Origin: Eleusine coracana subsp. coracana
Taxonomy: Eukaryota; Streptophyta; Magnoliopsida; Poales; Poaceae
DNA length: 64,000 nt
NCBI GenBank assembly: GCA_032690845.1
Contig: CM064433.1
Coordinates: 40,174,658-40,238,657, forward strand
Direction: 5' to 3'
Shown: piece after piece, positions 57,085 to 64,000 of the stretch
How the letters are laid out: every line of letters begins with the position of its first letter
How positions within the stretch are numbered: position 1 is the stretch's first letter
The notes under the pieces: model-generated
What the model was told of the DNA's origin: nothing
Databases searched by the model: none
Seen by the model: the letters and a program-made list of their open reading frames with translations, nothing else
Translations under genes and position numbers: made by a program

Positions 57085-57195
57085 CATGCCCCCGAGTCCG
57101 GGATACAAAATCCTTCATGCGGCAGATTTTATCTCCTTGTTCACCGCGCGCTTTTACTGTAACCTACCAGCGTCCCATCCTTATAAATGCATCTT
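57085..57195. other. Short spacer before the SIRE LTR
   Basis: Unassigned; the last five bases (ATCTT) would be the left target copy of the SIRE element. Confidence 0.5.
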
Positions 57196-57526
57196 TGAAA
57201 GTGCATCTCGGCCCCTAATTTTATTTTGGAGATTGGCGTCAATACAATTAAGAATGGACTAATGTTTCTATTAAGCATGTGTGTAGATGACTATCTCATT
57301 TGGTGAAAGAAAAGCATCAAAACACAAAGAGAAAAAAAGAAGGTCATTTGCCTCAAGTTAAAAGTCCAAAATTCAGTCAAGAATGAAGGATCAATGTTGT
57401 TTTTATTTCTAATCTTGAGTATAGGTAAACCGTACTATTAAGAGGGATATAATTTACAAATTTGGTAAAGTCAAATGCTCAAATTTCCCAAAAAATACCA
57501 ATTCTGTCGCCCTCTGTTTTTGCCTT

Positions 57527-58075
57527 CATCGGCAGTGCCGGTGGTCCTCACCGGCAGTGCCGATCCCATCTCCCAGAGGCGCTGTGATGCCCAGACACTT
57601 ATTTGGCTTCTGTCTTGCCAGCATCGGCAGTGCCGATGGCCCCATCGGCAGTGCCGGTCGCTCCTTCCAGAGAAGGCTGTTCTCTCTGGCTCTCTGGTTC
57701 TAGCTCATCGGCAGTGCTGATGGTCCCATCGGCAGTGTCGGTCGGTTCTTCCAGAAAGCCACTCTTTCTGTCTGGCTCAGCCTGTAGCTCATCGACAGTG
57801 CCGATCCCCTGATCGGCAGTGTCGGTCCCCTCTCCATAGAGACTGTCTCCCCTCGGGCTCTCTGGCTGACTGCGATCGGCAGTGCCGGTCTTCTTGATCG
57901 GCAGTGCCGGTCAAGGTCTCCAGAGACCACTTGTCTTCTCTGTGGCTGCCTCACCGGCAGTGCCGATGTCCTGATCGGCAGTGCCGGCGCGGGCCGAATC
58001 CTTGCCTGCAGATCTATGATAGTGTGTCAGAAACCCTACCAGAAGTGCCGATGGCTCGATCGACAGTGCCGGTGC
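57527..58075. repeat. Array of paired ATCGGCA-G-TGCCGAT palindromes in the SIRE U3
   Basis: About seven tandem units of roughly 80-90 bp begin near 57527, 57623, 57707, 57788, 57873, 57952 and 58036. Each carries two copies of a 15-mer ATCGGCAGTGCCGAT or a variant (ACCGGCAGTGCCGAT, ATCGGCAGTGCCGGT), with centres about 22-25 bp apart. Spacer sequence between pairs is CT-rich and only partly conserved. A further pair in GGCACTGCC form lies at 58779-58815. Confidence 0.88.
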
Positions 58076-58115
58076 GGGGCGTCCAGGCAGGCCAACAGCT
58101 CTTTTTGAGCCCTTT

Positions 58116-58125
58116 GTATAAAAGG
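58116..58125 (+). promoter_or_regulatory. TATA box of the SIRE LTR
   Basis: GTATAAAAGG lies about 40 bp downstream of the palindrome array, the right place for the LTR promoter. Confidence 0.75.
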
Positions 58126-58902
58126 GTCTCACCCCTCTTCGTGCCCCCTCTCTCCAACCCGAAAATAAAGAGGCACTTTTGAGCTCCATTCACCTCACTC
58201 TCCCTCTCCAAGTCCAAGCTTTATTCCTTGAGCTAGGGTTTGAGTGAGCCATTGTTTCCAAGTGAAAAGAGCATCATTCCACTCTTGAGCATTCAATTTA
58301 ATCATCTTAGTGACTTGTGCTTGTTACTGTTGGAGTTTTGCTCCTAGATGGTTAGCGGTGACCGTAGAGCTCCCAACTTATGTGGTGACGCCTCGGGAAG
58401 TTTGTATCACCCATCCCGCAAGGGATTTGCTAGTGGAGAACTCGAGCTCGATCTTTGTGGTCGCTTGAGTGAGAAAAGGGTTGAAAGATACCCGGTCCTT
58501 TGTGGACTTCTCAACGGAGCCGTAGGGTTCTTTGTGAGCCCGAACTTCGGTAACAAATCTTGTGTCTCCGTGTGCTCCTTTTATTTACTTGTTGTTCCTT
58601 TCATTGTTTTAGGTTTACTACTTGCATTAGCTTTAATTCGACCAATCTACTTGTGTAGGCTTGTTTAGTTGTTGTTAATACCTTGTAGTGCATTATTCAT
58701 CTGTTGTAGTTCCTGTCATCCACTTAGTAACTGCGAAACCAACTTAGTTTATCTTTTGGGCGACTCTCTGCCATCTTATCGGCACTGCCGATCCCAGCCA
58801 CCGGCACTGCCTGTCCCACTGATAAATTTGTTCAAGTCTAATTTGACAGGTTTTTTAGATTTGCCTATTCACCCCCCCCCCCCCCTCTAGGCAACTTTCA
58901 AT

Positions 58903-58914
58903 TGGTATCTGAGC
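58903..58914 (+). promoter_or_regulatory. Primer binding site of the SIRE element
   Basis: TGGTATCTGAGC starts two bases after the LTR and matches the initiator-Met tRNA complement TGGTATCAGAGC with one difference. Confidence 0.85.
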
Positions 58915-58951
58915 GGGATCCTCTTGAAGGCTTAACCGCTTGAAGATAAAG

Positions 58952-60016
58952 ATGACAAAAGGAATGGAAAATCCACCGGGAGCATCATCCGGTACCGAGG
59001 GTAATAAAGATGACTCGGGAGTTAGTTACAATGCTTTGCCATTCAACTATAATGAGCTCAAGAATGATTATGTTGGTAGTGGTTCCGAAAAGCTACCACA
59101 CTTTGATGGAACATTCTATGATCATTGGAAGTATAGAATGGAACTATATTTGGGGTCTATGGGAAGACCAATCTTGAAGATGGTGAAGCAAGGCTTTGAG
59201 TTAGAAAATGAAGAAAATCCAACTTCCAATGATGAGATCAAGCTTACTCACAATGATCATGCCGCATCCGCTATTGTTTCCGCCCTATCACCAAAAGAGT
59301 ATGAAAAGGTGATAGGAATCAAGAAAGCTCATGACATTTGGAAAAAGCTTGAGGTTATCTATGAAGGGACCGAGGGTGTTAGAGAAGCAAGAGAAGACAT
59401 CCTAAGAGGGAAGTACAACTTGTTTATCAAGAAGGCCGGTGAAGGGCCACAAGAAGTTCATGATAGGCTCATGGAAATTGTGAACAAGAGAAGAGCTCTA
59501 GGAATCAAACTTGACACCATTGAGGTCAACAAGAGGTTGCTTCTTGCTTTGCAACCATGGAATCAAAATGCTTGTGACTTTGTTAGAGAGAAAGAAAACT
59601 TCAAGAACTTTAGTACGGATGAAGTACTAGGAAGATTGCTCACCTACAAAGAAAGAGATGAAGAAGCAAAAAGAGTGAACAACTTATTGGGAAAAGGTGA
59701 AGAAGAGAAGAAAGAAATAGCTCTCAAAGCTTCTCATGAGACTAATGAAAAGAAAGACAAGAAGAAGAAAAAGAAAGTGGTTGACTCTAGTGATGAAGAT
59801 AGTGATGATGAGATGGCTTTGCTTGTGAGAAGATTCAAGTCATTCCTTAAGAAAGATGGCTACAAGAATAAAAGCTATGATAAAGGCAAAGCAAGAAAGT
59901 CAAAGAGAACTTGCTATGAATGTGGTGATGAAGGACATTTCATTGTGGAATGTCCAACGAAGAAGAACAGGGAGGAAAGAAGGAAAGACAAGCATCACAA
60001 GAAAGACAAGAAGTAA
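58952..60016 (+). CDS. SIRE gag polyprotein (capsid and nucleocapsid)
   Basis: The first ATG gives MTKGMENPPGASSGTEGNKD and an intact frame of 354 codons. The capsid part contains FDGTFYDHWKYRMELYLGSM, SALSPKEYEKVIGIKKAHDI and LLTYKERDEEAKRVNNLLGK, the SIRE gag (UBN2-like) pattern. A Lys-rich, acidic stretch precedes a single CCHC knuckle CYECGDEGHFIVEC, which binds element RNA. It ends in a Lys-rich tail with a TAA at 60014-60016. gag is the only intact retrotransposon ORF in the window. The upstream TTG-initiated extension is not used. Confidence 0.92.
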   Translation: MTKGMENPPGASSGTEGNKDDSGVSYNALPFNYNELKNDYVGSGSEKLPHFDGTFYDHWKYRMELYLGSMGRPILKMVKQGFELENEENPTSNDEIKLTHNDHAASAIVSALSPKEYEKVIGIKKAHDIWKKLEVIYEGTEGVREAREDILRGKYNLFIKKAGEGPQEVHDRLMEIVNKRRALGIKLDTIEVNKRLLLALQPWNQNACDFVREKENFKNFSTDEVLGRLLTYKERDEEAKRVNNLLGKGEEEKKEIALKASHETNEKKDKKKKKKVVDSSDEDSDDEMALLVRRFKSFLKKDGYKNKSYDKGKARKSKRTCYECGDEGHFIVECPTKKNREERRKDKHHKKDKK

Positions 60017-61198
60017 AAGAAGCATAGAAGAGGTGAAGCTCACATTGGCCAAGAATGGAATTCCGATGACTCATCTTCTTCATCATCTTCCTCCTCTGAA
60101 TCCGTGAGGGAGGCATTGCTACACTTGCCATTGGCATCACTCCCACCAACACTTCTTTATTTGGGAGTTTGAGTGATGATGATGATGATGACAACACTCA
60201 CAAGTGCTTCATGGCAAGAGGATCGAAGGTATCAAAATCTAAACATAAGCATTCCTCATATGCTAGCAGTAGTGATGATGATGATGATAATGATGCTAGT
60301 GTTTCACTTCCAAAAATGCTTGAATTTATGGAATTGCATGAAAAACAAAATAAAGAAAATGATAGACAAGAGGAGCTTCTTGAAAAATAAGAGGACTTGC
60401 TTATTCTTGAAAAGAAAAGAAACCTTGAACTAGAGAAGCTCCTAGAACTTGAAAGAAAAAAAAATGAAGAACTAACCATGTCTCTCACTAAAATTGAAAA
60501 TACTTGTGAGAATGTGAAAAGCACTAAAGATGAACTTCAAGAGAAGTATGAGGATTTGGAAAAGACTCATAAGTCTCTTGAAGAACAATATAGGATTCTC
60601 TCAATCCTCTTCAAACAACAACTCTCATGCTTCCACTAGCAAAGGATGTAATAGGTGTTATAATGTTGATGTTGATGCTTGTGCTACTAATGTGAAATTG
60701 ATTGATGATTTGAACAAGCGAGGGCTCTTGAAAGCAAAATACAACATGAGAAAAATGTTGTTGATGATGAAAAGGCAAAGTATGCAAGAGGTGCATACTC
60801 AAACACTAGAATGTCTCATGTCATGGATGGCATTGGTTATGTTGAGGGTGCCAAGCACAATGCTAGGGAGAACAAGAATGGGAAGGAATTCCTTAAGTTC
60901 ACCAAGGAAGGAGCTTATCAAAAGAAGCAAGCCAAGAACAAGAACACTAACCAAACTTCTTTTGTTAATTACTTTCATGCTAATGCGCCTAATAACTCTT
61001 GTGCACTCTTCCATGACTTTGATGCATCATATGTGCTCATGAGAAACATGCATGGTCACATGTTTGCCAAATATGTTGGGCCACGCAACAAGCGGCCAAA
61101 GGCTTGTGTGTGGGTGTCCAAAGTGCTTGTGACTAATGTCAAAGGACCCAAGCAAATTTGGATACCTAAAAACAAAGCTTAATTTGTTTTGTAGGACT
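60017..61198 (+). pseudogene. SIRE gag-pol linker with coiled-coil region, broken
   Basis: After gag the frame encodes Asp-rich and then heptad-like sequence (LEFMELHEKQNKENDRQEEL, LELEKLLELERKKNEELTMS) with a TAA at 60388-60390 and a frameshift near 60600. It continues as CNRCYNVDVDACATNVKLID, shifts again near 60790, and reads GREFLKF-like GKEFLKFTKEGAYQKKQAKN and KRPKACVWVSKVLVTNVKGP before a TAA at 61180-61182. Such linkers are usual in grass SIRE elements; their role is unknown. Confidence 0.75.
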
Positions 61199-62115
61199 AT
61201 GTCTCCGGAGGGTCAAGTTGGGTGATTGATAGTGGATGCACAAATCATATGACCGGAGACAAAAAGATGTTCAAATCATTTGAGCCAAGTTACAACAAAA
61301 AGGAGTATATCACATTTGGTGACAATGGAACGGGACAAGTACTAGGTTATGGTAAAGTCCCTCTCACTCCTTCGTTTTCTCTTTCTAAGGTTATGCTTGT
61401 TGATCACGTTGACTTCAATCTTTTGTCCATTTCACAATTTTGTAAAATGAGTTTTGATTGTTTGTTCAACGAATATGGTGTGACCGTCTATAAGAGGAGT
61501 GATGGCTCGGTTGCTTTTAAGGATGTGCTTAAAGGAAAGCTTTATGTTGTGGATTTCTCCACGGATGAAGCTAGACTTGGTACATGCTTATTAGCAAAGT
61601 CCAACATGGGATGGTTGTGGCATAGAAGGCTTGCCCATGTTGGTATGAGAAATCTTCACAAACTCCAAAAGGGCGGCCACATCATAGGACTAACCGATGT
61701 TTGCTTTGAGAAAGATAAAATTTGTAGTGCATGTCAAGTGGGAAAACAAGTTGGAGCATCACACCCCGCCAAGAACGTGATGACAACCACAAGACCATTG
61801 GAGATGTTGCACATAGACCTCTTTGGCCTCGTCTCCTATATAAGTATTGGTGGTAATAAATATGGTCTTGTAATTGTTGATGATTTTTCTCGTTTCACTT
61901 GGGTATTCTATTTGCATGATAAAGGTGAAGTGAAAGATGTGCTCAAGACATTCATGAAAAGAGCACAAAATGAATATAAAGTCAAGATCAAGAAGATAAG
62001 AAGTGATAACGGCACCGAGTTCAAGAACACTCCAGTTGAGGAGTACCTTGATGAAGAAGGCATCAAGCATGAATTTTCGGCACCCTACTCCCCTCAACAA
62101 AATGGGGTGGCCTAA
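61199..62115 (+). pseudogene. SIRE protease and integrase
   Basis: The protease active site is WVIDSGCTNHMTGDKKMFKS. The integrase zinc domain follows: WHRRLAHVGMRNLHKLQKGG, then CSACQVGKQVGASHP. The DDE core is HIDLFGLVSYISIGGNKYGL, VKIKKIRSDNGTEFKNTPVE and YSPQQNGVA. A TAA (62113-62115) replaces the codon after GVA, where the family has the catalytic Glu (GAA to TAA). Confidence 0.93.
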
Positions 62116-63146
62116 AGAAACAACCGTACACTTATTGAGATGGCAAGAACAATGCTAGATGAATACAGGACGTCCTACCATTTTTGGGCCGAAGCCGTCA
62201 ACACCGCATGCCATGCCTCCAACAGGTTGTATCTCCACCGACTATTGAAGCAAACACCATATGAGCTACTAACCGGTAACAAGCCTAATATTTCCTACTT
62301 TCATGTTTTTGGGAGCAAATGCTTTATGCTAAACAAGAAACCCATACTTCAAAGTTTGCTCCAAAAGTTGATGAAGGTTTCTTGCTTGGTTATGGGTCGA
62401 ATGTTTATGCCTATCATGTGTTCAACAAAACCACCGGTTGTGTTGAAATTTCACGTGACGTGACATTTGATGAATCTAATGGCTCTCAAGGGGAGCAAGT
62501 TGTTAATGATGATGTAGATAAGAAGGCTCCTAGAAATGCAATAAAAAGGATGGCTATTGGTGATGTGAGACCACAACAAACATCAAGTATTGAAAATCAA
62601 CCCTCTCCCTCAAGACAAGACCAACATCATGAGAATGAAGAAATTGATCATACAAGTGGTCAAGATCAAGATGTTGGAGATCATGAACAAGCATCAATTG
62701 ATGATTCTCAAAGACATGATCAAGAGGTTGATGAAGACGGTGGTCAAGAGAGTTCACATCCACCACACCCAAGAGTGCATCAAAGTGTACAACGTGATCA
62801 CCCCGTTGAGCAAATTCTTGGAGACATTGATAAGGGGGTAATCACTAGATCTCGAGTTAGTAATTTTTGTGAACGTTACTCTTTTGTCTCTTCTATGGAG
62901 CCATTTAGGATAGAACAAGCACTTGAGGATTCGGATTGGGTGATGGCCATGCAAGAAGAATTGAACAACTTCACAAGAAACGAAGTGTGGGCATTGGAGG
63001 AAAGGCCAAAGAACAAGAATGTTGTGGGCACCAAATGGGTGTTCCGTAACAAACAAAATGAAGATGGTATTGTGACAAGAAACAACGCAAGGCTCGTGGC
63101 AAAGGGGTATTCACAAGTTGAAGGTTTGGATTTTGATGAAAACTAA
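62116..63146 (+). pseudogene. SIRE integrase C-terminus, linker and RT lead-in
   Basis: It reads RTMLDEYRTSYHFWAEAVNT and SYFHVFGSKCFMLNKKP, then a frameshift near 62335, then KVDEGFLLGYGSNVYAYHVF and a His/Gln/Asp-rich linker. RT begins with EELNNFTRNEVWALEERPKN, VVGTKWVFRNKQNEDGIVTR and NNARLVAKGYSQVEGLDFDE. The frame ends at a TAA in an anomalous segment at 63138-63178. Confidence 0.9.
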
Positions 63147-63178
63147 CTAAAACGAACCAATCTTAATTGGTATTAGAG
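63138..63178 (+). other. Anomalous segment replacing part of the RT frame
   Basis: Between DFDEN and ARLESIRILLAF a copia RT normally has only a few codons (YAPV type). Here about 35 bp of unrelated sequence occur, ending AATTGGTATTAGAGCA, which closely resembles a Met-tRNA primer binding site. It introduces a TAA and a frame change. Confidence 0.7.
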
Positions 63179-64000
63179 CAAGACTTGAATCTATTAGAAT
63201 ATTACTTGCTTTTTCTACTCACCATGATTTTAAGTTGTACCAAATGGACGCGAAAAGTGCATTCCTCAATGGGCCAATCAAGGAAGAAGTGTATGTGAAG
63301 CAACCACCCGGCTTTGAAGACCCCAAATATCCTAACCATGTTTATAAGCTCCATAAGGCGCTCTATGGGATCAAGCAAGCTCCAAGATCATGGTATGAAT
63401 GCCTTAGGGATTTCCTTGTTAAAAAGGGTTTCGTCATTGGCAAGGCCGATGCAACCCTCTTCACTAAGCGTTTTGGTAATGATATTTTTATATGCCAAAT
63501 ATATGTCGATGACATAATATTTGTTTCTACTAACCGAAAATTTTGTGATGAGTTTAGCAAGATAATGACTAAGAGGTTCGAGATGTCCATGATGGGAGAG
63601 TTGACATTCTTTCTCGGCTTCCAAGTGAAGCAACTTAAAGAGGGCACCTTCATATGTCAAGCCATGTACACACAAGATTTATTGAATAAGTTTGACATGG
63701 ACAAGGCCAAGCCCATCAAAACTCCCATGCCAACAAATGGCCACCTCGACCTAAAAAAAAAGGATAAAACCGTCGATCAAAAGGTATATCACTCCATGAT
63801 AGGCTCTTTGCTTTATCTTTGTGCATCTAGGCCCGATATCATGCTTAGTGTGTGTATGTGTGCACGTTTTCAAGCCGCTCCTATGGAGTGTCACATGGTG
63901 GCCGTTAAGAGAATTTTGAGATATTTGGTTCACACACCCAACCTAGGGCTTTGGTACCCCAAGGGTTCGAAGTTCAACCTATTAGGCTATTCTGATGCGG
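63179..64000 (+). pseudogene. SIRE RT continuing past the window edge
   Basis: An open frame with no stop to the right edge: LYQMDAKSAFLNGPIKEEVY, KALYGIKQAPRSWYECLRDF, the catalytic IYVDDIIFVST, MTKRFEMSMMGELTFFLGFQ and YHSMIGSLLYLCASRPDIML. These are the copia RT palm, thumb and connection to RNase H. Because it has no stop in the window and no ATG at its start it is easy to overlook. Confidence 0.9.

Larger units (their letters stand above)
57196..58900 (+). repeat. 5' LTR of the SIRE element (1705 bp)
   Basis: It starts TGAAAGTGC and ends GGCAACTTTCA, terminal inverted repeats of about 7 bp. U3 holds a palindrome array and a TATA box. Near the end is a long C tract (about 58871-58885) followed by TCTAGG, common in this lineage. 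Confidence 0.85.
57196..64000 (+). mobile_element. SIRE-type Ty1/copia retrotransposon, running off the right edge
   Basis: It holds a 1.7-kb 5' LTR, a Met-tRNA-like PBS, gag with a zinc knuckle, a coiled-coil linker, then protease-integrase-RT in the copia order. LTR length and the TGAAAGTGCATCT start are typical of grass SIRE/Maximus elements. RNase H, any env-like ORF and the 3' LTR are outside the window. Confidence 0.93.

Noticed and set aside
57527..58075. CRISPR-like array of regularly spaced palindromic repeats
   Set aside because: The spacers are related to each other, the repeats are imperfect and paired, and the array lies in the U3 of a eukaryotic LTR retrotransposon with no cas genes.
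58348..58668. 106-codon plus ORF in the R-U5 of the SIRE LTR
   Set aside because: It lies wholly inside the LTR leader and has no known counterpart in SIRE elements; treated as incidental.
60198..60524. Ser/Phe-rich 108-codon minus ORF
   Set aside because: It is the antisense of the Glu/Lys/Asp-rich coiled-coil linker of the SIRE element.

Overview
The window is nuclear DNA from a flowering plant, almost certainly a grass (Poaceae, probably panicoid). I infer this from the retrotransposon mix (Tat-lineage Ty3/gypsy with an antisense extra ORF, Reina-type chromovirus, SIRE-type Ty1/copia with LTRs of about 1.7 kb), GC-rich first exons beside AT-rich introns, and a cytoplasmic kinase and an ARM-repeat protein of types I associate with grasses. 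It is a nested, transposon-dense region with one recognisable host gene. No rRNA, tRNA, CRISPR or bacterial feature was seen.

Layout. 1-8287: a Tat-lineage gypsy element on the minus strand, entering from the left, with its intron-containing antisense ORF on the plus strand. It is inserted in a Ty1/copia element whose pol remnant and 943-bp 3' LTR occupy 8288-10945. 10946-14934: mostly noncoding, with a short-motif repeat block, a tRNA-derived SINE with target-site duplication, and a Harbinger-like element carrying retrotransposon debris. 14935-20514: a full-length Reina-type chromovirus with both LTRs, PBS, PPT and the target duplication CTCGA; its reading frame is broken by stops and frameshifts. 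20515-27227: low-copy-looking sequence with an unidentified spliced gene remnant on the minus strand (24604-26830).

27228-41726: the host locus on the plus strand. It encodes a cytoplasmic non-RD receptor-like kinase (exons 28151-38729) whose second coding intron has grown to about 9.3 kb by insertion of a foldback element, a hAT MITE, a copia remnant and two opposed LTRs. Two further small exons and an ARM-repeat exon follow in a compatible splice phase, so the locus can be read as a kinase-ARM fusion, although the ARM part contains a pair of frameshifts.

41727-48404: a short-LTR copia fragment, a CACTA terminus, an LTR-like piece and a third copia remnant. 48405-54262: an inverted copy of the 5' half of the kinase locus (exons 1-2 plus the intronic copia), interrupted by a 5'-truncated L1-type LINE. 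54263-57195: spacer and a probable minus-strand LTR. 57196-64000: a SIRE-type copia element running off the right edge, with its 5' LTR, PBS, gag and a damaged pol.

The most unusual non-genic signal is a shared design in three LTRs (33.5-34.5, 34.4-36.1 and 57.2-58.9 kb). Each carries a cluster of short odd-length palindromes (two arms around one central base) in U3 upstream of its TATA box, with a different palindrome sequence in each LTR. All calls come from reading the sequence by eye; lineage names are inferences from protein motifs.
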